NCBI GenBank assembly: GCA_002081555.1
Contig: MZNV01002580.1
Coordinates: forward strand, 1-64,000
Source: Protostelium mycophagum
Taxonomy: Eukaryota > Evosea > Variosea > Protosteliida > Protosteliaceae
DNA length: 64,000 bases
Reading direction: 5' to 3'
Under the pieces are notes generated by a model. The model saw nothing but the letters and a program-made list of their open reading frames with translations, was not told the DNA's origin and did not search any database. Each line of letters begins with the position of its first letter. Position 1 is the stretch's first letter. The translations under genes and the position numbers were made by a program. Positions 11,934 through 23,409 of the stretch are shown here, in pieces.

Positions 11934-12727
11934 TCAAAAGAGTCTTATTACATCAGGCTGAAACTGCTTCTGCAAGAACTTACTTGCGATTCGAGTAGTC
12001 ATCTATTTTTAGTAATCTTTCTGAACTGCCTCGCATTATCAGTCAAACCGGCACCACAGTGATTGGATGTATAGTTCTTTCGCATTCAAAAGTATTGAAA
12101 TGATTTACCACCACCCCTTAAGAAATCGTCCTCGGTCGATCACTCACCTGTATAGAGTAGTTGAATGTATCAAAAGACCAACATTGTCACAGAACCTGAT
12201 CATAATGACAGACCATTTGCAAGGGCCGCGACAAATTTCACGCATGTACAGACACTGTCGCTGACAACCAAAAACAAAAAAAAGTGAGCAGTTTCGGGAA
12301 GATATACAACTTGGTTGTTGAGCTTCAGCCCAAGACAAGCATTTCTAAGAGCTGCACTCCCCTTTCAACAACTTACTACGAATCGAGAAATTATTAAACC
12401 TTTTTTAGACAGGAAAAATGAACTTGGACCTCAGTCAGTGATGTCGAAGTCAAAAGATGATGGCTTGAGTAACCCCTAAGAACGTCCAAGGTACACAAAC
12501 ACTGCCAGCGCTCTCACAAATTAACAGACAGGTTATGAAAATCATACATCTATCCATCAAATACTTGTAAATATCAAGAGGTCTTTGAAAAGAAGTATAT
12601 TTCCGAAGAGGATCGTTTGGCTCTCATATAGGATAGATGTCCGTGGTAGGCGCAGATACTATTGGCCAGATGTTAAGACAGGTGACCTGGACTACTCAAG
12701 CCCCTCGCTCCTCCTCGAAGAGGTCGC
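11934..12727. other. Intergenic stretch, nothing recognised
   Basis: About 790 bp lie between the Cys/His frame and eL41. Short frames on both strands show no family motif. No RNA gene, repeat array or mobile element is visible. It includes the 3' flank of eL41. Confidence 0.4.
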
Positions 12728-12933
12728 TTATTTGGAGCGGTTTCTCATCTTCCTTCTTTTTCTCTTGAGTCTGCGCATTCTCTTCTTTCTCCACTATAGA
12801 TTTAGATCAGATGCGTACTCACCATACATTTTGAAAAACATATGATCATTTGTCACGGCTTAAGGGTGAAAAATAAACGAAAGATCGATCCCTCTTGAAT
12901 ATATATAGACATTTATCTCACCTTGGCTCTCAT
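12728..12933 (-). CDS. RPL41: Ribosomal protein eL41 (25-residue peptide)
   Basis: Two exons encode the complete 25-residue peptide. Exon 1 (12922-12933) encodes MRAK. Exon 2 (12728-12793) begins [15 protein letters not shown] and ends at TAA. The intron of 128 nt starts GTGAGATAA and ends CTATAG. Family members begin [20 protein letters not shown], so the match is essentially complete. eL41 is the smallest cytosolic ribosomal protein and sits near the subunit bridge. Automated callers usually miss it because both exons are tiny. A G-rich tract lies about 65-90 bp upstream of the ATG on the coding strand. Confidence 0.95.
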
Positions 12934-12996
12934 GGTGCCTGATGTATGGACGAGCTTGCTGAAAAGAGGGTTGTCTTCGCACAAGCGTTTTCACTT

Positions 12997-13023
12997 CCCT
13001 CCCACCCCCCTCCCTCCCATCCC
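12997..13023 (-). promoter_or_regulatory. G-quadruplex-capable tract upstream of eL41
   Basis: The plus strand shows six CCC runs separated by 1-2 nt, so the eL41 coding strand carries a G-run array able to form a quadruplex. It sits within the 220-bp divergent space between eL41 and the gene starting at 13154. Ribosomal-protein promoters often hold pyrimidine or G/C tracts; use as a promoter element is inference. Confidence 0.45.
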
Positions 13024-13153
13024 GTACTTTCTTTTTCTCAATTCTTCTTACCGCACAACCTGCACGTTAAATGATTCACGGTAAGAAACAGTGGAACGTC
13101 ACAACCAACCAGAAAATTCGATTTGAGGAACAGCAGGCCATCTTTCCATTCCA

Positions 13154-13943
13154 ATGGATGATGCTGCTGAGAGACGTCGAAAACGCTTAGAGAGGGAGAG
13201 GGAAGAGAAGGAAAAAGAGGAGCGCGATGCCGCTGAGAGAAGGGCCAAGAGGGAGCGAGATCGGTAGGTTTAAAGATAAAGACAGCACATTAGAGATGGA
13301 ATGGATATTTGTGTCACATCGTAGGTCTGATGTTTTATAGTGAGGCTTTAAGAGCACAGCTCGCAGAAGGCAAGACCGACAAGTGAGTACGCGTACATTT
13401 TCAATTCTAAAAAATAATAGGGCCATCACGACGACCATATCAGAGCCTATTTCTGTCCTTGAAACATCAAGACAGAAAACACCTCCAACCTTATCATCTT
13501 CCACTTCCACTATAAGAACACCAAGTCCAGGTTCATCGCCAATCATGACCGACAATGCACCCATCAAAAGGTGATTAAATCAAATGATAAAAGGACATTC
13601 TTCATATATCCAAGAATTCAGATGTAGGCGGCTCTGCCGTCTCTGCACATCCTCTTAATTTTGTTCTGGATCATCTTGGTCTTGGAATGTCACAGTCCGA
13701 AAATAATGTGACATCACGTTCTCAACACAAGCAGGGCAAGCACAAATCCAGACACAAAGACGGGTCCGATGAGGCTGATCAGAGTGCCCTCTATGAACCA
13801 CGGCAACAAGGTGAATTCATCATTGTTCGATCAAATGGACACAAGAGGACAATGATGATTCTGTCGTGATCCGATGGTGATGATTCAGTGTTTAAGAAGA
13901 TGAAGTGCATGTTCGCGATGTTCCACCTAACATCATGGAATAA
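13154..13943 (+). CDS. Charged, Ser/Pro-rich hypothetical protein
   Basis: The first exon from 13154 is almost wholly Arg/Glu/Lys (AAERRRKRLEREREEKEKEE), a single-helix or coiled-coil pattern. Exon 2 (REALRAQLAEGKTDK) and exon 3 (Ser/Thr/Pro-rich, RQKTPPTLSSSTSTIRTPSP) join in frame across short GT-AG introns. A further exon from about 13687 is also hydrophilic (HKQGKHKSRHKDGSDEADQS). It joins EDEVHVRDVPPNIME and a stop at 13943. The link between exon 3 and 13687 is not resolved, so these may be two genes. Alternatively the first exons could be 5' exons of the formin transcript downstream. No function is recognised. Confidence 0.45.
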
Positions 13944-14497
13944 TGATCCAGAGCCACATTCGTCACGTCGCGATCATCATGCAAAACGATGATGTCGGTA
14001 TACTGAACATATAACTGACAGAAACAGCAGCAATTATCACCGAGAAAGAGATCTGCAAACCCCTCTTTAGACATCCCCGAGCAGCAACTCATGCCTTCCA
14101 AAAGAGGTACGACGATGAGATGTGCCATCAAGATGATGAAAGTTTTTGTCGCGACTCTGCCGCGATATTGAAGATTCTGTTCACATTTATCAAATTCGCG
14201 GTAACAGACACGTCAATTACCGTGATCCTAACGTGAGCGGAGAATCTTCAAGTGTGCAATAGGACGAGACTTGCAATAGATGAGATATAGACATAAAGAG
14301 ACTGGCAGCTGCAACACAATGAATCGGAGGTTATTGAAAATGTTGTGGCGGCAAAATGAACAACAAAAAGACATATTTTTGGAGCATTTTATTTAGATTT
14401 TAGTGTATTTTTTGTGCATCTACAATTCCAAAAGTTACCTTCGAGGCTATTTTAGTATATCATTTTCATTTCTCACTGAGATTTCTGATATCCGCAG

Positions 14498-17400
14498 GTA
14501 CAAAACAATCTTCCGTTCTGAGAACGAGTGCCGTAAACCCCGGGATGATCAATGTGGGTGTACTCGTTGTAGTTACCGGAATGGTTGTGGACGAAAATGT
14601 TTCGGCATGGAAGAATATCACTTTCAAGCTAACAGACAGACCTGATGACGTCACCAAAAAAATCTTGTCGGAAGTCAATTTGAAAGGTGAATATTTATTT
14701 TTGGCGGGTTTGGTACATTTCAAAGGAATGAAACAAACCGTTTCGTATGAATGAGAATGGTTTGAGCGTAATCTCGTAAAAAAATAAAAAATAAAAAAAT
14801 CTATATCGAAAAAAAATTGAGAGTTGTAGATATGAAGCCGGAAGAATTGGCCATCTACACTCATTCTGGGCGCGAAGCTTTAGACGAGCTCGACGATGAC
14901 CTCTCCCTCGATGAGTACGGAATCCAAACCGGTGACGTGTTGCATCTACAACCGCGAACTCACGTTTACCTTAACGTGCCTTACAAGGGCGAGAATTTCG
15001 TGGAATTATTGCACGTGGATTTCAAAGAGCCGGTAGGATGAAATTTCGGTGAAATTTCGAACCGAAGTTTTAAAACTCCGCAGGTGATCAATGTGTTGGC
15101 AATTATGGGTACTCTGTTGGGGTGGAATAGCACAGAAGACTGGATGTTGTCAAGTGGTCCAAATACTGGTGTGTTTTTATTTTTGAGAATTCTCGCGATG
15201 ATGTGACACGTGTCACGTTTGGAAATTTCACGGAATGATCTGATGAAGTCAGAGTATTTCAAGTTGAAAAAATCATTGCTCGAGAACGGGGTACTGTCTG
15301 GAAGCACAATTTACCTGAGGGAGGACAGAAGAAAGGTCACTTTATATTTTTCAGATTATTTCCATCTACAACGAGCCAGCATTTGACTCGGAATAATTTC
15401 ATTGCATTTTTGTCGTAAAGATCTCATCCTTTAGAATTTATTCCACATTTTAAATTCAATCTTGGAGATTTTTCAAAAGATCTTTCCCTGAAATTGAAAA
15501 AGAATTACAACTAAAAAAATTAAAATAAAATTACAACAAACAAAATTGAAAAAAAATTACAACTACAAATATCAAAATAAATTTCAACTAAACAAAAATA
15601 AAAATAAAATTGCAACTAAAAAAAATAAAATTGCAACTAAAAAATAAAATTTTAACTAAAAAATAAAAATAAAATTACAACTAAAAAATAAAATTTTAAC
15701 TAAAAATGTCCAGGCCGATGAAGCCAAGAGAAAAGTGAAGAAGAAGACCCTCTTCCCCATGCTCAGCGGCAAGAAATTAGACATTGTAAACGAGAATAAC
15801 CAGGGAGATAAGACACCACATTCTACCGTCAATTTGTTGAAGAACGGACCCTCTGTGGAATTATTACTCAATTTGGAAGCTTGTTTTGTTTTCTCACAGG
15901 TGATTTTTATAAATTTTTTTTCGAAAATAAATAAAAAAATCCAATTTATAAATTTTTTTGAATTCGAACGAAATTTTGAAGGATAAAAAATCAGAAAAAA
16001 TTTTAATTTTGAAAAAAATGACAAGTGACAGTGCTGGTTCAATGCCTTCTTCGCAGAAAAAGGATTGATTTACCTCTTCGACTTGTTGACTTCCAAATTA
16101 ACCCCCGGGAACGAGTGAGTTGTAGTTGTCATTGTAGATGAGCATATTTCATTATAAACTTATACGATGTTTTCGGTTTCCGCGGTCGATTCATCGCTTC
16201 AGGATGACTAAAGTTTATTTGCTCGTTGTAGATTAATAAAGTTTTCCAATTGTAGATGCAGTTGTAGATGACGATATTTTTAGGGAGGAGGAATATATCA
16301 TATTGGACAAGGCAATCCACTGCATACAACTCGCAACCCAGTCCGAGGTCTGAAATTTCACAGAATCTTCCACGAATTTTCAACTATTCCAAATTTCTGA
16401 GAAATTTCTGAAATTTCACAGATGGGAGTGAGAGCAGTGATTGGTGTTAATTATGGTATACGTAAGATGGTCATGCAGCTATCCCCTTCTGCCAACTACA
16501 ACGGGGACAACAACAAGAGACACAGTGTACTAGAGATTCTCTCCAATCTTTGTGCCTCACCTGATGCCTGGGCGTGAGTTTTCCGAGAAAAATCTGCACA
16601 ATGATGAATACTTTGGCAAAGCACAATACCAATGCTGGCATTTTTTAAATCTTTTTTGAATATTTTATAGAATCAAAAATTTATTTTTTTAAAATTTTTT
16701 GGAAAAGATGACCATCTACAACGTCCTGACTCGTTGTAGATTGACGATGGAGGCTTTTGAGCACTTCCGCCGCATAGAGGGCAAGAAAGAGAGATTTTCA
16801 CTCATCATCGACACCTTGAAAGAGAGTGATGTGTACATCAGAGTCTCCATGATGTCTTTTGTGAACTCCGTACTCTCCAGTCCCGAAGATGTCAATGTTA
16901 GAGTTAACACCCGGCACGAATTGTTGAGACTCGGCATAAGAGATGTCATGAAGGTCAGAAGTTTCCGAGAAATTTCATGATCTTCTGATCCGAGATGGGA
17001 TGACATGATGTGATGACGTGTTGACATGTGCATGACAGGGATGGGAAGACGTGGAGCCGGAGAGTGATTTGGATCTACAGATTCAGATCTTCGACCAAGA
17101 TGTCGCTGTCGACGAAGACGAGATCAAATTGATGGCACAGATGTCCTTCGAAGACATGGATTTGAAGTACGTAGAAATTCAAATTTCAAATACTATTTAT
17201 GGCGCCTAATTTTGGCGCCATTTTCGCTCTCTAGTTTAGCAAATTTTTTTTCATTTTTTTTTCAATTGTAAAAATGAAATTTGAAATTTCTAAAAGAATT
17301 CAATTTATAAAATATTTCAGTGATATCGGAGAGATATTTGCCATTTTACGTAGAAAAACGAAAAACGAAAAGGCTCTGATGTCAATCCTGAGGAGATTTT

Positions 17401-20400
17401 TGACTTTCCACGAAGAGGACGGAAGGTGTGACAAGCTCTACAACTTTGTAGATGAAGTCGTACACAAAGTTGCCGCGTTGGAGCGAGATCAGTCACCGGA
17501 AGAATGTTTGTGACTCGCGTTTATTAATTTTTTTGCAATTTTCTCGGAACAACCAGATCCAATTTCTCTGAATTTTCAATGTATTTTCTTTGAAAATTTC
17601 ACTCCTTTTTTCCATGAATTTTCACAGAAATCTCCATGAATGTCATTGAAATTTCGCTGAATTTTCTAGTGTTCATTTCACACGATACGGTGACAGAGAT
17701 GCGGCAAAACCTCGAACAAACGATTCAAAACCTCGAATCCCAAGTGAAGAAATTATCCGGCGTGAACCACGAGGCCATGGCCAAAGAGAGGGTGAAATTT
17801 CCGCGAAATTTCGGAGAAATTGAGAGTTGACTCGTTGTAGAACAACAAGATGCACGAGGATCTGCTGAAAGTACAAGAGGAGAATAATCAACTTTATTTC
17901 AGAATCCGAGACTTGGAGTCCGTTGTGGCAAGTCTTCAGATCTCGATCAAGGACGGAACGGGTAAATTCCTTTGTGGATTTGAATTTTGAAAATTTGTGG
18001 TGCGCGGGAACAAAATTTCACGGTGTAGTCCTTCATAGATGTGTGAAATTACACAATGTATTGGACAATATTTTGACACGTCATCAGCGGCACCACCAGC
18101 ATCAGAGTCCAGCGGACCTCCCGAGGGTGGCCCTCCACCACCACCACCTCCCCCAGGAGGTATTTCGACATGTGTATGTACACGGTCTTAAAGTCTCAGA
18201 AAGCGAAGGAGGACCACCACCGCCACCACCTCCACCAGGAGGCATGGATGTACCACCACCACCCCCGCCACCAGGAGGTATGTCGACGTCGACATCTTAA
18301 ATTTTCTGAGAATTTTCAGGTGGACCACCACCACCCCCTCCTCCAGGAGGTAACCCCTCCACAAAATATTTTTTAATATTTCTCGAAATTGAATATCCGC
18401 AGGACCACCAGGACCACCACCCCCACCTGGCGGTGGACCGCCCCCTCCCCCCGGAGGTATGTCGACATCCTAATGTACATTCCTCACCCCCCCCAGCTGG
18501 CCCCCCACCTCCCCCCGGAGGTGGCTTTTTCGGAAAGTCCGACGGTATTCCGGGACTGCAGCCCAAGCCGGTGATCAAGCCTAAAGTTCAAATGAAGAAA
18601 TTGGCATGGAGCAAAATTCCCAACAACAAGATCGGTCCCACAGTCTGGATGAAGGCTAAGGTGGGAATTTCGGAAAAATTTCAGCGAAAATTCTCGGAAA
18701 TTTCATTTGGATTTTGAGGAAATTACTGTTGGATTCGGAGAAAATTTTTTCATTATTACATTGATATTTTCAATCCATATTCTATAAATAGACCACATGA
18801 TGACGTCATCACAGAGCAGTATAGAGATAGATCCCGAGGATTTGGAAGGGTTATTTTCTGCAAAATCGAAGGGAAATGCCACTACGAGACAACTCGAGGA
18901 ATCCAAGTCTGCTGCTGTACGTATTTATCTATTATTTTATTTTCCAATAATTTTATTTTATTTTCCAATAATTTTATTTTTCAATAATATTTTAATCTTA
19001 GTTTGATAGTTATTTTTAATTTTCTGATATTATTTTTTTTCACTTTTTAATATTCCTTGAAATTCTATTTTCGCCAATGACATCTTTCTGTGACATCTCA
19101 ACAATATTATGAGATATCTTGAGATATACATGACATCTCGTGACTTTTTGTAGGACAAGAAGGTATCTCTGCTGGACCACAAGAGGGCTAACCACATCGG
19201 TATTTCCCTGGGAAGACTTAAGATGTCATTCGAAGACATCAAGTCCGCCATTATAGACCTGGACGACTCTGTACTTAGTATGGAGAGTCTTTTACAACTC
19301 CGAACTTTCCTGCCGACAAGCGAAGAACTGGCCCTGTTGAGGGATTATCCTGGTAATTTATTATTATTTCTGTGATTTATTTTATTTTTGTGATTTATTT
19401 TATTTTTGTGATTATTTTATTTTTGTGATTTTTTTCTTCAAGGATAATTAATATGCGGCTCTGCCACATTATTTGCTTCAAAATGAAATATGTCATATCC
19501 ATGACATTATTTCATGATGGTGGTGACACGTGATGACATGATGGTGACATGATGACATGATGGTGACATGATGACAGGTGACAAGAGCAAGTTGGACAGA
19601 CCCGAATCCTTCTGCTTAGAAGTGGGTGATATTCCGAGGTTGTCCCAGAGGGTGGAGATCTGGGCCTTCTACAGGGGTTTTGACGAGAAGGTTCACGAGC
19701 TCATCCCACAATTGAATACTCTGGACAGATCATTTAAACAAGTAAGTTATATTTAAGACGAGTTGTATACGCAGAAAAATCGTGTAATATTTTATTTCGA
19801 AATTCTTTCTCAAAAAATATTTTCCGTTCCGAATATTTAAATTCAAAAAAATCTAAATAAAATAGGTATCCGGGTCACCTCTTTTCTTGAAATTACTGGA
19901 AATTGTTCTGGCGGTAGGAAATTACCTGAATGGAAATACATCCAACGGAAGGGCCTACGGATTTAAACTAGAAGTCTTGTTGAAGGCAAGATCCTTCACG
20001 AAATTTCGGGGAAATTTCAACGTCTGAATTATGACAGCTGTCTGACACGAAGGCTGTCGACAATAAGACGACACTGCTCCATTGGATCGTGGGTTATATT
20101 GAGAAAAATCACCCAGATGTCCTCCAGTGGTGGTCGGAGCTCAAAGACGTCCCCGCCGCCGCAGCAAGTGAGTGACGTCATCATTCGTCATCCTTTTTTG
20201 TACACGAGATTTTGGTGTATGTCATAGAAACAAAAATAAGATATCACATATGATTAAATATGACGTCATGACCCCAATAGTTGCACTCCCCACAGTCAGA
20301 GATGACATTCAGAGTCTCAAAGTCGGTGTGAAGAAGGTTCGTATACAACACTGTAAACTATCGAAAATAACTCGTTGTAGATGATCGGAGAATTGGAATA

Positions 20401-21069
20401 TTTCTCCCAAAATCCCGAGGAAGCTTCTGCTGTAAACAACAGAGTTTACGTATCAAGAATGAATCACTTCATTGATTCGGGCAAGAAGAAACTGAAGGTC
20501 TTAGAGGACAGTCTGGAGGAGGTATGACGTCATCACTCTTTATCTCATCTTCTTTTCGATTACAGCGTTGTAGATGGCTGAATTTTGTTGTAGGCTCTGA
20601 AAACTTTCCGGGATTTGGCTAAAAAGTTTGGAGAGGACCCGGAAGTATTAAAATGGGAAGAATACTTCACCATGATCATGCGTTTCAACGACAATTGGCA
20701 GGTCTGTCGACTACGTCATCATTACGTCATGATGACGTCATATCTTTTCATCTCGTTGAAACTTCACAGAAAATTGTCTTGGATTCGGAGAAGAGCAAAC
20801 AAAATGATCTCAGAAAGCAAGCCAAAAATAACCCAATGAGAGTCAGCAGAGTCAGGGCTGCCGTAAAGAAAACAGACTCACCAGAGGTGATTTTCCGCCG
20901 TCAAACAACGTTGTAGATGGAAGATTGACGTGATGATCAGGTGATCCAAAAGAGATTGACCCTGAGAAGAGCCAAGTCGATCAGGCATGTGGAGGCCAAC
21001 AAAGACAAGAAGAACAACCTGAACGATCTTCTCTCCATGATCGAGAAGATGGACACAAAGAACGCATAA
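14498..21069 (+). CDS. Diaphanous-related formin (GBD/FH3-FH1-FH2)
   Basis: About twenty exons. The earliest supported exon reads SSVLRTSAVNPGMINVGVLV; an upstream start exon is not resolved. Two ubiquitin-like or RBD-like stretches follow (ending YGIQTGDVLHL). Next is an armadillo-type GBD/FH3 (VLEILSNLCASPDAW, EAFEHFRR, FVNSVLSSPEDVNVR, ILRRFLTF) and a coiled coil (NLEQTIQNLESQVKKL). FH1 is proline-rich, in cassettes of PPPPPPPPGG separated by introns. FH2 starts at MKKLAWSKIP and includes GLFSAKSK, RANHIGISLGRLK, VGNYLNGNTSNGRAYGFKL and NKTTLLHWIVGYIEK. A basic tail (RAKSIRHVEANKDKK) precedes the stop at 21069, resembling an autoregulatory or actin-binding tail. Role: Rho-regulated nucleation and elongation of unbranched actin at cortex or protrusions. 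The core is intact. Confidence 0.93.
15505..15710. repeat. Degenerate AT-rich tandem repeat in a formin intron
   Basis: Roughly 200 bp consist of repeated units like AACTAAAAAATAAAATT with small variations, on the 5' side of the exon encoding ADEAKRKVKKKTLFP. It makes this intron far longer than its neighbours. Replication slippage is the simplest source. Confidence 0.7.
18113..18530 (+). repeat. FH1 proline cassettes each followed by an intron
   Basis: At least five exon pieces encode runs of prolines ending in GG. Each is interrupted at the same kind of site: GGAG then GTATTTCGAC, GTATGTCGAC, GTAACCCCTC and GTATGTCGAC. Two introns begin with the identical GTATGTCGAC. The pattern looks like tandem duplication of an exon-intron unit inside the FH1 domain. 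Confidence 0.65.
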
Positions 21070-22452
21070 ATCTGTTTTGTATCTCTCATGTCTTTATTAG
21101 ATGAAATATCTCGTGACACCAAAGTTGTGGACAACAGAGGCCATCTTTCCAAGCGAATATTAATATGTTTCATTCTAAAATAACAATATTTCTTCAATTT
21201 CAGCAAAATGAAGAACATAAAGGTGCATCTACAACGATGAAATGAGTTAATCTTTGAAATGGTAAGAGCACCGGATCAAGCACGGACAATATAGTCCAAC
21301 CAAGTCCTACACCCTGCTGCGGACGATCAGATTGATTTTTTTGAGGATCTGTTCACCATAAATGCTGCATGTGACGAACATAACCGGCAAGAAGTTTGCA
21401 AAGTCATGCTTGAAATAAAAGGAGGGAGTAAGTACCCACACAAGTAGGAGGAAAACCAGAGATCAAATCCAACATCTGTCTGCCAAGGAAGGCTAGTTTT
21501 GGAGAGAAGCCTTACATGGGCTTTATGAATAAATTCATTGGGCCCCATCAAGCCCCTGAAGCAGTATCTGTACACCATCTCGGTAACATCGCAATGAAAA
21601 CGTCGACAACTGACGTGTACACAGTACAACCCCTCCTCTGCTGCCCCCACCCAGTTGGATCACGTGATCGACGTGGAGGCCGAGATGGCGGGAGTTTACT
21701 GCCACATACAACGTGAGAAGAAGATCTTTGCCATTGAGGTCAGCCTGAAATTTTTAAAACTTTTCTGTAATTTCTTCATTTTTTCTGAAATTTCTACAAC
21801 TTTCCTGAAATTCATCCAACTTTTCTGTACTTTTTAAAACTTTTATGTAGTTTTTAAAACTTTTCTGTAATTTTTTTCATTTTTTGTGCCCGCAAGAGGG
21901 AGCTTTGCTTGACCAAACCGGGTCAGACTCGTGTTTGCACATTACCACAAATAAACATGATTACCTTCTTGTAATCAAATAATAATTATATACAGAATTA
22001 TTATAGATTCCTGACAGATGCAGGGCATTTCAGTAGTAAAACAGCGCAGTAGTGTAAAGGAATGGCAATTTTATGTTGACCAAATATGATATTGCGCGGC
22101 GGACTCAAATTTCCACTTGCGGTAAGAACACACGTTAGTTGATGCAATTATTAAGCTGTTGCTATGGACTTAACGTGTTGCTATCGGGAATTTGAAACCG
22201 CTGTGCACCTTCTTCACATTATTTCCACTATACACTCTATATTTCCAGCACAAAGGGCAGGTGGGAGGGACTATGCGTGCCAAATTGAAAAACAACTGCT
22301 CTTAAATGCTGTGAGATGCGGCGTCATCCTCCATAATGGTTCATTTTGTCATGGAGCCAGAAGCTTTGCAAACCCTCCATCCGATTCTGTACGAGATGTT
22401 TATTCCGCTGAAAGAGATGTACAAATTATTCTGATTTATTTGAAGTGGCATT
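21070..22452. other. Poorly resolved spacer between formin and the unknown minus gene
   Basis: About 1.4 kb. One candidate plus-strand exon near 21656-21738 reads DHVIDVEAEMAGVYCHIQRE, preceded by a pyrimidine-rich CCCACCCAG acceptor and followed by a GTCAGCC donor. Its partners cannot be traced. A low-complexity stretch (about 21750-21880) repeats TTTTTAAAACTTTTCTGTAA. I do not recognise a gene, RNA or mobile element here. Confidence 0.35.
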
Positions 22453-23314
22453 CTACATTGTTCTCGTCCTGTCCTTCTTGATCTTAGAGAAGATGCCCTT
22501 CTTTTTGTCATCTTCCTTGTCTGTTGCATATTTCTCTCTGAGGAATGTGACCTGCCCTCTGTAAACACAACTCTTGAAGATTCACTGCCACAAACATCAG
22601 ATGCAACACTTTTGTGTTTGTTGCAGACAAGCAAGTGTCGAAGGACATTGAGATGCAAAGAAAATCACCTGCTCCCTTTTCTTTGCCTCAGGATTGACAA
22701 CGTCGGAGATGGCCTCCTCTGATCTTGCAAAAAAGTCTTTGACACCTTGAACGGCAGACTCTAAGCGTGTTGGAGGTGCCTTGTCTAAAACTTCCTCTGG
22801 TGTGGCTGCTGCTTCTATCTTATGTTTTCCTGTGTGTGTGAGATGACAGCATATAAGATTTGATGCAGGCTTAGGTTAAGATTATGCCTTTTACCTGCAA
22901 TGTAAACGTCATTTTCTGTTCGTCTCTCTACAGATACATTATCCTCTGTGACAAAGACGACCTTCAAGGGGAGATCGCTGAGACTAAAGACAATGATGCC
23001 CTCTCGGTCCTGAACGCGAACAGCTGACAATAATCAGCAAATTTTTAGATATAGAAACCCTCACCCTTAGCACCTTTGAGATTTCTGTCAAGACGTTTGA
23101 ACATGACTACGCCCTCCGCCATCGAATTGGGATTTTGCATTCTCTTGATGGTGGAAAGAACGGCATCGTGTAATTGATTGTCTGGCATTTGGAGTCGGTC
23201 TAGTCTAATGAATTCGTTCGTATGTTCGTTGCGTGTGTTGATGTGAAAAGTGTCCGTCTCAAAAATTTTGTGTTTTCCACTTTTAAAAAAACAATGAAAA
23301 AAGCCAAAAAACAA
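22453..23314 (-). CDS. Hypothetical protein, four exons, basic C-terminus
   Basis: Exons join in frame through short introns. The first reads FIRLDRLQMPDNQLHDAVLS and MAEGVVMFKRLDRNLKGAKG. The second reads VRVQDREGIIVFSLSDLPLK and VVFVTEDNVSVERRTEND. The third reads EEVLDKAPPTRLESAVQGVK and DFFARSEEAISDVV. The last reads GQVTFLREKYATDKEDDKKK through to the stop at 22453. The first half looks like an alternating strand and helix fold; the last is charged and basic. The reading-frame continuity over four exons supports a real gene, but no family is recognised. The start codon is unresolved; an upstream exon near 23350 is possible. It is divergent from the UBZ gene with less than 100 bp between. 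Confidence 0.55.
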
Positions 23315-23409
23315 TCAACAACTGCTGGTGGGCAACAGCAAACAAGCCAACACATGTTCGATTTATGCCCCATTTCTGGAGATTGCTGATTGGCTTTCCA
23401 TGAATCCAG

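Noticed and set aside
12144-12845. Short frames around eL41, including a hydrophobic plus-strand one
   Set aside because: They are antisense to or flanking the eL41 exons and show no conserved pattern.
21327-21650. 107-codon minus-strand frame after the formin
   Set aside because: It has a mixed, Cys/Ser-rich composition without family character; a competing plus-strand exon candidate overlaps.
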